Shown here: positions 1 to 10,493 of the stretch, piece by piece | Position numbering within the stretch: the first letter of the stretch is position 1 | Layout of the letters: every line of letters starts with the position of its first letter | Assembly (NCBI RefSeq): GCF_000717175.1 | Contig: NZ_JNYD01000007.1 | Coordinates: forward strand, 1 to 64,000 | Direction of reading: 5' to 3' | Source of the DNA: Pseudonocardia autotrophica | Lineage (GTDB): Bacteria > Actinomycetota > Actinomycetes > Mycobacteriales > Pseudonocardiaceae | Length of the DNA: 64,000 nucleotides | Made by a program: the position numbers and the translations under genes | The notes under the pieces: model-generated | Database searches by the model: none | What the model was told of the DNA's origin: nothing | The model's input: only the letters and a program-made list of their open reading frames with translations

Positions 1-81
1 GTCGACCTCGTCTGGGCGCTGCTCCGTGACAACCGCCGCTTCACCACCGAGGCACCGGCCCCCGCAGCCAACGCGGCTTGA
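1..81 (+). CDS. C-terminal end of a probable IS110-family transposase (cut by window edge)
   Basis: Reading from base 1 gives 26 residues and a TGA stop, ending in VDLVWALLRDNRRF followed by an Ala/Pro-rich tail. The VxVLWALLRDxRxF pattern is what I recall at the C-terminus of IS110-type (DEDD) transposases in actinobacteria, and the sequence after the stop (TTGACA..CATTGAAACTCCCC) resembles the non-coding tail of such elements. IS110 elements usually lack terminal inverted repeats, so the right boundary cannot be fixed here. Only the tail is visible, so the family call is tentative and the element may be intact or broken upstream. Confidence 0.45.
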   Translation, partial: VDLVWALLRDNRRFTTEAPAPAANAA

Positions 82-177
82 CACGGTCATTGAAACTCCC
101 CGTGGCGTCGACGATCCGTCGACGGAGAGTACCGATCACATGACCCTGGGTGACGCTGCAGGGTACCGGCCGCGGGC

Positions 178-519
178 TCAGCCGTGCCGGGCGCCGCGGA
201 GCTGGGTGGTGGTCCAGGCGAAGATCCCGACGCAGGCCAGGGCCACCACGGCGAAGACGATCGCCGGGACCAGCGCGCCGTCCATCAGGAACACCACCGT
301 GACCAGCACGCAGAGCAGGAACGCGAGCACCGAGATGCCGCGGTGCAGCTTGAGCGCGCTCTGCCCGTCGTGGGAGCCGGAGCCGGAGTTCGGGCCGCCG
401 AAACCGAGGACCGGGCGGCCCTTGATGGAGGCGGGGCGCGGGTCGGGTGGGGAGGCGGAATCGGGGTCGCCGCCGTGGGTCCGGTGACCGGCGGCGCGTT
501 CGTCGCTCGGAGTGGCCAT
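178..519 (-). CDS. small membrane protein with two predicted transmembrane helices, function unknown
   Basis: The product has 113 residues. A polar, Gly/Pro/Asp-rich N-terminal half of about 55 residues is followed by two hydrophobic segments near residues 61-79 and 82-103, joined by a very short turn, and a basic tail (RGARHG). That arrangement suggests a membrane hairpin with a soluble N-terminal domain. The ATG was chosen because the hydrophobic domain and polar tail form one compact protein; the same frame stays open far upstream through sequence that belongs to the FAD oxidase on the same strand. I recognise no catalytic motif. Such short proteins are common in actinobacteria and usually annotated as DUF or hypothetical membrane proteins. 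Confidence 0.7.
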   Translation of the reverse strand: MATPSDERAAGHRTHGGDPDSASPPDPRPASIKGRPVLGFGGPNSGSGSHDGQSALKLHRGISVLAFLLCVLVTVVFLMDGALVPAIVFAVVALACVGIFAWTTTQLRGARHG

Positions 520-653
520 GCGCCACTGTACCCACTTCCCCCGCGGTCGATTCACGTCTCGCCGCAGCTCGTCCGCCGTCCACGGAGTTCGTGTGCACAC
601 GGCGCCCGCGGCGCCGGGGCACGGGCCCCGGCGCCGGCGGACGACGGGGTGGA

Positions 654-2060
654 TCAGCCGATCACGACGTTCGTGGCGAAGGTCCCGGCGGGGTCGAACC
701 GGCGGGCGGTCCCGAGCAGCCGGGCACGGTCGGCGTCGCTCCACAGGGCGCCGACCCGGGCGGGACCGGCCTGGCCGAGGAGGTTGACGAGCGCGCCGCA
801 GGCCCAGGGCCCGACGCTGTCGACCACGGCCGCGGTCGCCGCCACGACCACCTCGACGGGCGGCCCGGCGAGCACGCCCACGGTGAAGACGGAGAAGGCG
901 GCGTCGCGGCCGGCGACCGCGCCGGGCACCTCGGGCCGGCGGGCGACCGCCCCGCCCAGCAGCCGCAGCTCCACCATCGCCAGCGGTGCCTCGACCTGCG
1001 GCCCGGCGACGGCGAGGAGCGCGTCGACGGCCTCGGCGGGCAGCTCGGCGACCGCGGTGCCGCGGTCCCACATCGGCATCGGGTCGACCGGGTCCATGTG
1101 CACCGCGTCGATCGCGGCGTACGGCAGGTCCGCGACCGTGTCGAGCACCGGCGCGGCGACGGCCCGCATCGGGGCGAGCAGCGCGGCGCCCTCCTCGGCC
1201 GATCCGAGGTGCGTGAACCGGACGGCGACGGCGAACCGGCCGCGCAGCGGCTCCGGCAGCGCCGGGTCCGGCGGCAGGCGCAGCATCGCGACGGAGGTGC
1301 CGGCGTCCTCGGGCAGGGCGGGCGCCCACTCGCGCCAGGCGTGCAGGACGGCGGCCGCGTCGTCCGCGCCGAAGAACAGCGCGCCGCCGAAGAACCGGGC
1401 CACCGGGACGAGGTCGAACTCCATCTCGGTGACGATCCCGAAGTTGCCCTTGCCGCCCCGGACGGCCCAGAAGAGGTCGGCGTCCGGACCCTGGCTGTGC
1501 TCCGAGACCTCGCGCACCGCCCCGTCGGCGGTGACGATGGTGAACCGCCGGACGTGGTCGGCCGCGAAGCCGTAGCGGCGGGCCAGCGGGCCGAGGCCGC
1601 CCCCGGTCGTGTAGCCGACCACCCCGACCTGCGACGACGAGCCGCTCAGCGGGGCGAGGCCGTGCGGCGCGGCGGCGTCGATCACCGCCCGCCAGCGCAC
1701 CCCGGCCCCGACGACGGCGCGGCGGTTCAGGGAGTCGATCCGCACCGCGTCCATCCGCCTCGTGGTGACCAGGACCGTGCCGTACAGCTCGCCGGTGAGC
1801 CCGTGCCCGGTGGCCTGCACCGCGACCTTCCGGCCGGTGGCGGCGGCGTACCGGACGGCCGCGGCGACGTCGGCCGTGCTCGTCGCGCCCACGACCACGG
1901 CGGCGGCCGGCGGATAGGCGACGTTGAAGCCCGCGGCCTCCTCGGCGAACCCGGGGTCGCCGGGCTGCAGGACGGGGCCGGCGACGGCGGCGGTGAGCGC
2001 GAGGAGGTCGCCGGGGCGGAGCTCGTCGAGCGAGGAGGTCGGCGGGGTCGAGAGGGTCAT
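654..2060 (-). CDS. FAD-binding oxidoreductase of the PCMH / berberine-bridge family
   Basis: A 468-residue flavoprotein with an N-terminal PCMH-type FAD-binding domain (about residues 35-205; the HGLTGELYG and GGGLGPLARRYG stretches are the FAD-binding loops) and a C-terminal berberine-bridge-like tail ending in RRFDPAGTFATNVVIG. The His in TGHGL corresponds to the residue that can carry covalent FAD in this family. A second covalent Cys is not evident, so single attachment is the likelier state. The ATG is supported by a GGAGA ribosome site five bases upstream. It is transcribed divergently from the ClC gene. Relatives oxidise sugars, alkaloids or polyketide intermediates; the substrate cannot be read from sequence, and no biosynthetic partners lie beside it. 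Confidence 0.88.
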   Translation of the reverse strand: MTLSTPPTSSLDELRPGDLLALTAAVAGPVLQPGDPGFAEEAAGFNVAYPPAAAVVVGATSTADVAAAVRYAAATGRKVAVQATGHGLTGELYGTVLVTTRRMDAVRIDSLNRRAVVGAGVRWRAVIDAAAPHGLAPLSGSSSQVGVVGYTTGGGLGPLARRYGFAADHVRRFTIVTADGAVREVSEHSQGPDADLFWAVRGGKGNFGIVTEMEFDLVPVARFFGGALFFGADDAAAVLHAWREWAPALPEDAGTSVAMLRLPPDPALPEPLRGRFAVAVRFTHLGSAEEGAALLAPMRAVAAPVLDTVADLPYAAIDAVHMDPVDPMPMWDRGTAVAELPAEAVDALLAVAGPQVEAPLAMVELRLLGGAVARRPEVPGAVAGRDAAFSVFTVGVLAGPPVEVVVAATAAVVDSVGPWACGALVNLLGQAGPARVGALWSDADRARLLGTARRFDPAGTFATNVVIG

Positions 2061-2320
2061 CGGGGTCTCCCGGTCTGTCGGGCCGCGGGGAGCGGCGTCG
2101 GTGATCGAAGACTCCCGTCCGGCGGGGGTGCGCCACGACCGCGCCACCGGGCCTCCGCGGGGTGTGGCCAGCACCCCGTCTCGCGGTGCGGCTGCCCGTC
2201 CGGGCAGGATGCCGCCGTGGGTTCCCGCAGGTCCGCCGTGGTGACGAGGGGCGGCCCAGCGAGCGGCTCCGGCAGCCGCAGCCGTTGTTGCGCAGGCGGA
2301 TCGCGTCCGGCCGCGCGGCG

Positions 2321-3634
2321 ATGGACCAGCCCAACGTCACCGGCGACGGCGACGTCCCGCTCACGACCCGGTTCTGGCTGATGGTCGTGTTGACCGGCGT
2401 CGGGGCGGGCCTGTTCGGGATCGTGCTGATGCTGCTCCTCGGCGCGGTCGCCCGGCTGGCGTTCGGCCCCGGGGCCGACGCGGACTTCCAGGGCGCGGTG
2501 GAGCGGGCCTCCTGGCTCGGGCGGGTGCTCCCGCTGCTCGTCGCCGGCGTGATCGGTGGGATCGGCTGGTTCCTGCTGCGCCGGTACGTCCCCGGCCGCT
2601 CGGACGTCGACGACGCCATCTGGACCGGCGACGGCCGGCTCGGCTTCCGGCGCAGCGGCGGGACCTCCGTGCTCTCCGTGACCGTGGTCGGCCTCGGGGC
2701 GTCGCTGGGCCGGGAGGCGGCGCCGAAGCTGATGGGCGGGGTGTGCGGCAGCGTGCTCGCGGGGTGGGCCGGCCTGTCGACCCCGCAGCGCCGCCTGCTC
2801 GTGGCCTGTGGGGCGGGCGCGGGGCTGGCCTGCGTGTACAACGTGCCGCTCGGCGGGGCGCTGTTCACCGCGGAGGTGCTGATCGGGGCGGTGCGGCTGC
2901 CCGTCATGCTGCCCGCGCTGGCCTGCTCCGCGGTCGCGACGCTGACCGCGTGGATCGGCCTGCCCTCCCACCCGGTCTACGCCGACCTGCCGGACTTCGC
3001 GTTCTCCGCGTCGGCCCTGGTGTGGGCGGTGCCCGCCGGGGTGGTGACGGGCCTGGTCGCAGTGGCCTTCGTGCGGCTCATCGCGTGGGCGTCGCACCGG
3101 GTGCCGCGGGGCCGGGCCGTGCTCGTGGCGCCCCTGGCCGCGTTCGCGGTGCTCGCCGCGCTCGGGCTCGTCTTCCCGCAGCTCTACGGCAACGGGCAGG
3201 ACATCGCCGCCGACGCCTTCGCCGGGGTCGGCCCGCTGTGGCTGTTCGCCGCGCTGTTCGTGCTCAAGCCGCTGGTCACGGTGCTGTGCCTGGGCAGCGG
3301 CGCGTCCGGCGGGCTGTTCACGCCGACCCTCGCCACCGGCGCCGCGCTGGGGGCCTGCCTGGGCGGGGCGTGGTCGCTGCTGTGGCCCGGCACGCCCGTC
3401 GGCGCCTTCGCGATGATCGGCGCGGCCGCCATGATCGGGGCCGGGATGCAGGCGCCGCTGGCCGGGCTCGCGCTCGTGCTGGAGCTGACCCACACCGGCT
3501 TCGGGCTGATGGTGCCGATGATGGTCGCCACGCTGATCGCCACGGCGGTGTCGCGGTGGGTCGACGGCTACTCGATCTACTCGGCCCGGCTGGCCGAGCG
3601 CGTCGCGCCCGTCGGGCGGGGGGCGGCGCGGTGA
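2321..3634 (+). CDS. ClC-family chloride channel or chloride/proton antiporter
   Basis: A 437-residue polytopic membrane protein of the voltage-gated chloride channel superfamily. Signature elements are GLGASLGREAAP (the family's GxGxxxGREGP-like selectivity loop, with AA in place of G) and GSGASGGLFTPTL (the GxFxP loop before the late helices). About ten to twelve hydrophobic helices cover the whole length, which equals the bacterial membrane core without cytoplasmic CBS domains. The ATG at 2321 places a short soluble tail before the first helix; the frame is open further upstream but that part looks like non-coding sequence. Bacterial relatives exchange chloride for protons, for instance in acid resistance. 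The glutamate gate of exchangers is normally in GREGP; its replacement here suggests altered gating or coupling. Confidence 0.9.
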   Translation: MDQPNVTGDGDVPLTTRFWLMVVLTGVGAGLFGIVLMLLLGAVARLAFGPGADADFQGAVERASWLGRVLPLLVAGVIGGIGWFLLRRYVPGRSDVDDAIWTGDGRLGFRRSGGTSVLSVTVVGLGASLGREAAPKLMGGVCGSVLAGWAGLSTPQRRLLVACGAGAGLACVYNVPLGGALFTAEVLIGAVRLPVMLPALACSAVATLTAWIGLPSHPVYADLPDFAFSASALVWAVPAGVVTGLVAVAFVRLIAWASHRVPRGRAVLVAPLAAFAVLAALGLVFPQLYGNGQDIAADAFAGVGPLWLFAALFVLKPLVTVLCLGSGASGGLFTPTLATGAALGACLGGAWSLLWPGTPVGAFAMIGAAAMIGAGMQAPLAGLALVLELTHTGFGLMVPMMVATLIATAVSRWVDGYSIYSARLAERVAPVGRGAAR

Positions 3635-3660
3635 CCGCCGGCCCGGCGCCGCCGCTCAGC

Positions 3661-4245
3661 TCAGCCCGGCAGGAGCAGGTCGACGAGCCCGCGGGCCCAG
3701 TCCGGTGAGCCTGGCTCGCCGGTGAAGATCGCCCGGTAGTACAGCGGGCCGAGCAGCGCGTCGGCCGTGCGCTCCACGGTGGGGGCGGTGCCGCCGCGCG
3801 CCTTCTCCCGCTCGATCATCGCCGCGAGCTGGTCCTCGCGGTCGCCCCGGCAGGCGCAGGCGCCCTGCTCGCCCCCGGCGCCCAGCGTGGCGCGCATCAG
3901 CGCGAGGACGTCCGGGTCGGCCAGGTCGGTGGCGACGTCCGCCGCCCAGCGCTGCAGGTCCCCGCGCAAGGACCCGGTGTCGGGCACGACGACGTCGCCG
4001 GAGAACCGGCTGGTCGCGACGTCGGCGAGCAGCTCGCCGACCGAGCCCCAGCGGCGGTACAGGGTGGTCGCGTGCACGCCCGCGCGGGCGGCGACGGCCG
4101 GGATCGTCAGCCCGTCGCCCACCTCCTCGGCGAGCAGTTCCTCGACGGCCCGGTGCACGGCCGCGCGCACCCGGGCCGAGCGGCCGCCGGGGCGGGATCC
4201 CGTGGGCCCACCCGTAGAGCGCGTGACCGGGGTTGATGCAGCCAT
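3661..4245 (-). CDS. TetR/AcrR-family repressor, probable regulator of the divergent MFS gene
   Basis: A 194-residue regulator. After a polar 25-residue lead comes a TetR N-terminal helix-turn-helix (about residues 28-75, with LTIPAVAARAGVHATTLYRRWGS as recognition region) and a C-terminal ligand-binding domain of the TetR_C_11/16 sort ending in a short hydrophobic helix. A Cys-x-Cys (CAC) in the middle of the ligand domain is unusual and might sense metal or redox, but this is speculation. The gene faces away from the MFS transporter at 4358, and three near-identical palindromic sites fill the gap between them. The simplest reading is that it represses itself and the pump until a substrate binds. 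Confidence 0.88.
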   Translation of the reverse strand: MAASTPVTRSTGGPTGSRPGGRSARVRAAVHRAVEELLAEEVGDGLTIPAVAARAGVHATTLYRRWGSVGELLADVATSRFSGDVVVPDTGSLRGDLQRWAADVATDLADPDVLALMRATLGAGGEQGACACRGDREDQLAAMIEREKARGGTAPTVERTADALLGPLYYRAIFTGEPGSPDWARGLVDLLLPG

Positions 4246-4258
4246 GCCGGCGATTATT

Positions 4259-4338
4259 GCACTGATCGCTGCGACAAGCTAACGCAACGATCTGTGCGTT
4301 CGTGCTACCGTCGTCGGTGTTAACGCACAGATCGCTGC
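4259..4338. promoter_or_regulatory. three-copy operator GCA-NN-GATC-NN-TGC between tetR and MFS genes
   Basis: The same 14-bp palindromic pattern occurs three times in the gap: GCACTGATCGCTGC at 4259-4272, GCAACGATCTGTGC at 4284-4297 and GCACAGATCGCTGC at 4325-4338. The middle copy extends to a 20-bp imperfect palindrome (AACGCA..TGCGTT, 4281-4300), and 13 bases of it are repeated exactly in inverted orientation at 4322-4334. Start-to-start distances are 25 and 41 bp. Sites of this size and symmetry between divergent genes are typical of TetR dimers. The assignment to this TetR is by position. Confidence 0.75.
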
Positions 4339-4357
4339 ACGAACTTGCGAGGCGAGC

Positions 4358-5599
4358 ATGACGGTCACGACAGAGCCGGCCGGGACGACGGCCGGGCGCA
4401 TCCGGTTGCGGGGGCCGTACTTCGCGGGGGTGACCGCGATGATCATGCTGTTCCTGGCGGCGTCGAGCGCGCCGTCCCCGCTCTACGTCGTCTACCAGCA
4501 GCTGTGGGGCTTCACGCCGACCGTGCTCACGGTGGTGTTCGCCGTCTACGTGGTCGGCCTGCTGGCCTCGCTGCTGGTGGTGGGCGCGCTGTCCGACCAC
4601 GTCGGCCGCCGCCCGGTCCTCTTCGGCGCGATCCTGCTGGAGATCGTCGCGCTGGTGCTGTTCGTGCTGGCCGGGGACGTGGTCGTGCTGTCGGTGGCCC
4701 GGTTCCTGCAGGGCGTGGCCACCGGTGTCGCGATGACGACGCTGGGCGCCGCGCTGGTCGACCTGGAGTCCCCGGGCGCCCCCGGCCGTGCGGGCGTGGT
4801 CAACTCCGTGGCCCCGACGACCGGGCTCGCGCTGGGCGCGCTGGGCTGCGGGGCGCTCGTCGAGTTCGGGCCCGCGCCGACCCGGTTCGTCTACGCGCTG
4901 CTGCTGGCGGGTATGGGGCTGGCCGCGGTGATCGTCGCGCTCATGCCCGAGACGTCCGCCCGCCGCCCGGGCGCGCTGGCTTCGTTGCGCCCCAACGTGG
5001 GCGTCCCGGCCCGGCTGCGCGCCGAGGTCGTCCCGGTGGTGCCGGTGATGATCGCGAGCTGGGCGCTCAGCGGGCTCTACCTCTCGCTCGGGCCGTCGGT
5101 CACGGCGGGGCTGTTCGAGCTGCGCAACCATCTCGTGGGCGGGTTCGTCGTCACGCTGCTGTGCGGCACCGGAGCGGCCACCGCGTTCCTGCTGCGCAGC
5201 CGGCCGGTCGTCCGGCTGCTGGCCCCGGCCGCCGCGCTGCTCGGCCTGGGCACCCTCGTCACCCTGCTCGGTGTGATGACCGGGCTGATCGCCGTCGCGG
5301 CGCTCGGGACCGTCGTCGCGGGCATCGGTTTCGGGGCGGCGGCGCTGGCGACCTTCGGCACCTTCGCCCGGATCGCCGCTCCGCACGAGCGCGGGGCGCT
5401 GTTCGCGGTCGCCTTCGTGATCTCCTACGTCGCCTTCAGCGTCCCGGCCGTGGCCGCCGGGTTCGCCGGCACCGCGTTCGGTTTGCGGATCACCGCCGAG
5501 GTGTACGCGCTGGTCGTCGTGGCGCTCACCGCCACCGCGCTGGTCCTGCGGCTGGCGCTCGCCCGCGCGGCCCGGCGCGCGGCCCCGGCCTGCCCCTGA
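4358..5599 (+). CDS. MFS transporter (drug/metabolite efflux type)
   Basis: A 413-residue major facilitator with about twelve hydrophobic helices and a short polar N-terminus. The loop between helices 2 and 3 carries GALSDHVGRRPV, the classic MFS motif A (GxLxDrxGRR). The MPET motif occurs at the end of helix 6, and the second half repeats the six-helix fold. It lies opposite a TetR gene with shared operators, the usual layout of a substrate-inducible efflux pump. The start ATG follows a GCGAGG-like ribosome site. The transported compound is unknown. Confidence 0.88.
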   Translation: MTVTTEPAGTTAGRIRLRGPYFAGVTAMIMLFLAASSAPSPLYVVYQQLWGFTPTVLTVVFAVYVVGLLASLLVVGALSDHVGRRPVLFGAILLEIVALVLFVLAGDVVVLSVARFLQGVATGVAMTTLGAALVDLESPGAPGRAGVVNSVAPTTGLALGALGCGALVEFGPAPTRFVYALLLAGMGLAAVIVALMPETSARRPGALASLRPNVGVPARLRAEVVPVVPVMIASWALSGLYLSLGPSVTAGLFELRNHLVGGFVVTLLCGTGAATAFLLRSRPVVRLLAPAAALLGLGTLVTLLGVMTGLIAVAALGTVVAGIGFGAAALATFGTFARIAAPHERGALFAVAFVISYVAFSVPAVAAGFAGTAFGLRITAEVYALVVVALTATALVLRLALARAARRAAPACP

Positions 5600-5615
5600 C
5601 CACCCGCGGGACCGG

Positions 5616-6398
5616 TCAGGGCTGGGCGCGGACCATCGACAGCCGGCCGTCGGCCGGACCCGCGGCGGTCCACGTGCCCTCCTCGGCCGACCACGTGCGG
5701 CCGTCGTAGGTCACCTCGGAGAGGCCGAACCGGGCGGCGTGCGCCACGAGCCAGCTCGCGATCGCCCAGCCGCGCTGCGCCGGCTGCGGTCCGCTGAGCC
5801 GTGCGGTGCCGAGCTCCTGCGCGGCCACCGCGGCGACGTCGTCGGGCGGGGTCTGCGGCGTCAGGTCCTGGCAGCGCAGCGCCGCCGGCGCCTGCCCGGT
5901 CAGCGCGACGGCGATCGCCCGGGCCTGCGGCTCCCACTGGGCGTAGGCGTCGGGCGCCGCCGACCGCTGGACGAGCTGGGCGGCCTCGGTCACGGACACG
6001 TCCTGCCAGTCCGGCAGCTTCTTCAGTGCCCGGTAGAACGCCTGGGCTGCGTACACGGGGTCGGTGACCTGCGCGTACGTGCCCCAGCCCTGGCTCGGCC
6101 GCTGCTGGAACAGCCCGGCCGAGTCGCGGTCGCCGCCCGGGAGGTTGTCCAGCCTGGACTCCTGCAGCGCGGTCGCGATCGCCACCGTCACGGCGTGGTC
6201 CGGCAGGCCCTCCGCGTACCCGACGCCGCCGATCGTCGCGGCGTACCCCGCCTGCCGGACGGTCAGCGACACCGACCGGCCCGCTGCCGTCACCACACAT
6301 CCCGGTTCCGGACGCGTGCTCGACCACCAGATCACGCCGCCCACCACGAGCACGCCGACGAGCAGGAGCGACAGCAGGGTCGCCGCGGTGCGGTTCAC
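5616..6398 (-). CDS. membrane-anchored lysozyme-like (lytic transglycosylase-type) protein
   Basis: A 260-residue protein starting with GTG. A single N-terminal hydrophobic anchor (residues 5-26, TLLSLLLVGVLVVGGVIWW) precedes an extracytoplasmic domain. Residues about 65-125 contain ATALQESRLDN, GDRDSAGLFQQRPSQGWGT and QVTDP..AAQAFYRALKKLP, a pattern seen in actinobacterial lysozyme-superfamily proteins, where the Glu of ALQES would be the catalytic acid. The C-terminal ~90 residues are unassigned and include a WLVAHAARFGL segment often seen in these proteins. It probably acts on peptidoglycan outside the membrane. Database names for this family vary (hypothetical, 'heavy metal transporter'), so the function is inferred from motif resemblance. 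It converges on the MFS gene with only 16 bp between stops. Confidence 0.65.
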   Translation of the reverse strand: MNRTAATLLSLLLVGVLVVGGVIWWSSTRPEPGCVVTAAGRSVSLTVRQAGYAATIGGVGYAEGLPDHAVTVAIATALQESRLDNLPGGDRDSAGLFQQRPSQGWGTYAQVTDPVYAAQAFYRALKKLPDWQDVSVTEAAQLVQRSAAPDAYAQWEPQARAIAVALTGQAPAALRCQDLTPQTPPDDVAAVAAQELGTARLSGPQPAQRGWAIASWLVAHAARFGLSEVTYDGRTWSAEEGTWTAAGPADGRLSMVRAQP

Positions 6399-6482
6399 GC
6401 GGCGCCCTCGGTCATGGGCCTATGGTGCCGGAGGGGCGGATGGGAGTGGGGCGGTGCCACTCGGCCGCCCACTCCACGAGAC

Positions 6483-6512
6483 GTCACAGTGCTGTTATAT
6501 TAGCGCTGTGAC
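6483..6512 (+). promoter_or_regulatory. MarR-type inverted repeat overlapping a leaderless promoter and start codon
   Basis: GTCACAGTGCT (6483-6493) and AGCGCTGTGAC (6502-6512) are complementary at 10 of 11 positions around an 8-bp spacer. The spacer carries TATATT (6496-6501), a good -10 hexamer, and the GTG start codon of the MarR gene (6508-6510) lies in the right arm seven bases after it. That geometry implies transcription beginning at or next to the GTG, so a leaderless mRNA, and repression by occupancy of the promoter itself. Confidence 0.7.
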
Positions 6513-6996
6513 ATCGTCGGACCCCACTCTCGAGAGCTGGTTGCGGCCGCTCAAGGACCTGCTCGACACGATGGACGCCGCGATCGCCGAGCTCTACGCC
6601 GAGCGCGGGGTCCGGGGCGTGCGCACCCGGTTCAGCATGGCGCTGATCCGCCTGCACCACCTCGGCCCGATGCCGATCAAGGAGCTCGCCGCGCAGATCG
6701 ACGTCACGCACTCGGCCATGAGCCAGACCGTCACCGAGATGCGCAAGGAGGGGCTGGTCGAGACCGCGCCCGGCGCCGACGCCCGCACCCGCGAGGTCGC
6801 GCTCACCGCGAAGGGCCGTGCGCTCGTGCCCTTCCTCGAGGCGGAGTGGCGGGCCACCGAGGCCGCGTTCGGCGAGCTCGACGCCGCCCTGCCCTACCCG
6901 ATGACCCGGGTGATCGACGACGTCGCCGCCGCCCTGCGCGAGCGGCCCTTCCTCGACCGCATCCGGGCCCACCTGCCCGAGTCGGAACGCCCGTGA
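6508..6996 (+). CDS. MarR-family transcriptional regulator
   Basis: A 162-residue winged-helix regulator. Residues about 35-115 form the MarR core: FSMALIRLHHLGPMPIKELA, the recognition part IDVTHSAMSQTVTEMRKEG and the wing LVETAPGADARTREVALTAKG. Flanking helices at both ends form the dimer interface. The GTG start was chosen because it follows a TATATT box by only six bases inside an inverted repeat and no ribosome site lies upstream, which fits leaderless translation. The stop overlaps the start of the downstream MFS gene (GTGA), so the two form an operon. The regulator probably represses its own operon and responds to the pump's substrate. Confidence 0.88.
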   Translation: MTSSDPTLESWLRPLKDLLDTMDAAIAELYAERGVRGVRTRFSMALIRLHHLGPMPIKELAAQIDVTHSAMSQTVTEMRKEGLVETAPGADARTREVALTAKGRALVPFLEAEWRATEAAFGELDAALPYPMTRVIDDVAAALRERPFLDRIRAHLPESERP

Positions 6997-8240
6997 TCGC
7001 GCTCGACCGGGTCCTCGACACCCGGCCCCTCCGCGGGCACGCCGGTTTCCGACGGCTCTGGATCGGGTCGACGGCGTCGGCCTTCAGCGGGCAGGTCGCC
7101 GTGGTGGCCGTGCTCGCCCAGGTCTGGGAGCTGACGGCGAGCCCGGTGCTCGTCGGCGTCGTCGGGCTCGCGACGGGGGTACCGATCGCCGTGTTCGGCA
7201 CGCTCGGCGGCACCCTTGCCGACGCCCTGGACCGGCGCCGGCTGGTGCTGTTCACCAGCGCCGGGGCGGCCGTCGTCGCCGTGCTGCTGGCGGTCCAGGC
7301 CGCGGTGGGCCTGCGGTCGTGGCTGCTGGTCCTGGCCCTGGTCGCGGCGCAGACGGGGTGCAGCGCGCTCGGCTCCTCGGCCCGGCGGACCTTCGTGCCG
7401 CGGCTGCTCCCGCGCGACCAGGTCGCCCCCGGGCTCGCGCTGAACCACATCTCGTTCCAGGGCGCGATGCTCGTCGGTCCCGCCCTGGCGGGCCTGGTCA
7501 TCGCGGGGTGGGGGACCAGCGCGGCCTACGCGCTCGACGCCGCCGCCACGGCCCTGTCGCTCTACGGCGTCGCCCGGCTGCCCGCGATGCGGCCCGACCG
7601 GGAGCGCACCGGCCGCGGGTTCGTGGAAGGGCTGCGCGACACCGTGGAGGGCTGGCAGGTCCTGCTGCGCACCCCGGTCCTCCGCGCGGCGCTGGGGATC
7701 GACCTCGCGCAGACGGTGCTCGCGATGCCCGTCGCGCTCTTCCCGGCGCTCAACGCCGAGCGCTTCGCCGACGACCCGCGCACCCTGGGGCTGTTCCTGT
7801 CCGCGATCGCGGCGGGCGGCATCGTCGCCGCGCTGACCTCGGGGCCGGCCACCCGCGCGCGGCGGCCGGGGCTCGTCATGATCTGTGCCGCCGCGGTGTG
7901 GGGGGTGGCGCTGGGCGTGTTCGGGCTGGTCGACGGCCTGTGGGCCGCCCTCGTGTGCCTGGCCGTGGCGGGCGCGGCGGACACCGTGTCGGTGATCTCC
8001 CGCGGCACCGTCGTCCAGCTCGCGACGCCGGACTCGCACCGCGGCCGGGTCAGCGCCGCGGAGTACGTCGTCGGGGCGGGCGCGCCCGGGATCGGCAACG
8101 CGCGGGCCGGGCTCGTCGCCGGCTACGTCGGCCCCGAGCTCGCCGCCGCGACGGGTGGCGCCGCGTGCGTCCTGTGCGTCGGGCTCATCGGGGCGGTCGG
8201 ACGCGAACTACGCCGCTGGACCGTCGACGGGCGGAGCTGA
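6993..8240 (+). CDS. MFS transporter of the EntS/MFS_3 type, co-transcribed with marR
   Basis: A 415-residue transporter whose GTG start overlaps the MarR stop codon by four bases. About twelve helices are visible. TLGGTLADALDRRRLV matches the loop 2-3 motif of MFS_3 (enterobactin exporter EntS-like) proteins, and SSARRTFVPRLLPRDQVAPGLALN is the characteristic mid-protein segment of that subfamily. Relatives export siderophores, macrolides or other lipophilic compounds. Its tight coupling to the MarR regulator suggests inducible efflux. Downstream, 133 bp separate it from the amylosucrase-like gene; that gap contains short GGCGGCGCG-type repeats but no obvious terminator. Confidence 0.87.
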   Translation: MIALDRVLDTRPLRGHAGFRRLWIGSTASAFSGQVAVVAVLAQVWELTASPVLVGVVGLATGVPIAVFGTLGGTLADALDRRRLVLFTSAGAAVVAVLLAVQAAVGLRSWLLVLALVAAQTGCSALGSSARRTFVPRLLPRDQVAPGLALNHISFQGAMLVGPALAGLVIAGWGTSAAYALDAAATALSLYGVARLPAMRPDRERTGRGFVEGLRDTVEGWQVLLRTPVLRAALGIDLAQTVLAMPVALFPALNAERFADDPRTLGLFLSAIAAGGIVAALTSGPATRARRPGLVMICAAAVWGVALGVFGLVDGLWAALVCLAVAGAADTVSVISRGTVVQLATPDSHRGRVSAAEYVVGAGAPGIGNARAGLVAGYVGPELAAATGGAACVLCVGLIGAVGRELRRWTVDGRS

Positions 8241-8373
8241 GGGCGGCGCGATCCGGGGACCGCGTTGGTCGGTCGACGGCCGGGCCGACGGCGGCGCGCC
8301 GGACCGTTGACGAACGGGGCCGGGAGCGGCGCGCGATCCGGCGGACCGGGCCGGTGCGCGGCAGGATGGACGG

Positions 8374-10418
<2,045 letters not shown>

Positions 10419-10419
<1 letters not shown>

Positions 10420-10493
10420 TGATCATCCGTCCCGGACGGGGACGGTCGATCTCCGACGCTCCGCGTCCACGCTCGACGATCTCGACCGTAGCG
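10419..10493 (+). repeat. imperfect 75-bp direct repeat, copy A
   Basis: This copy starts with ATGATCATC at the amylosucrase stop codon and can be aligned, with one gap, to a second copy at 10662-10735 at roughly 80% identity by eye. Long identical blocks include CGACGCTCC and TCGACGATCTCG. The 404-bp interval 10420-10823 holds no convincing gene. Apart from the two copies it contains a 170-bp spacer and the promoter region of the membrane-protein gene. Confidence 0.7.

Noticed and set aside
1..177. Full insertion sequence with inverted repeats at the left edge
   Set aside because: Only the transposase tail is visible and no terminal repeat pair can be drawn within the window.
178..2907. A 909-residue minus-strand protein across the first 2.9 kb
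   Set aside because: Arg/Pro/Ala-rich shadow translation over the FAD oxidase and ClC genes; only the last 113 codons form a sensible protein.
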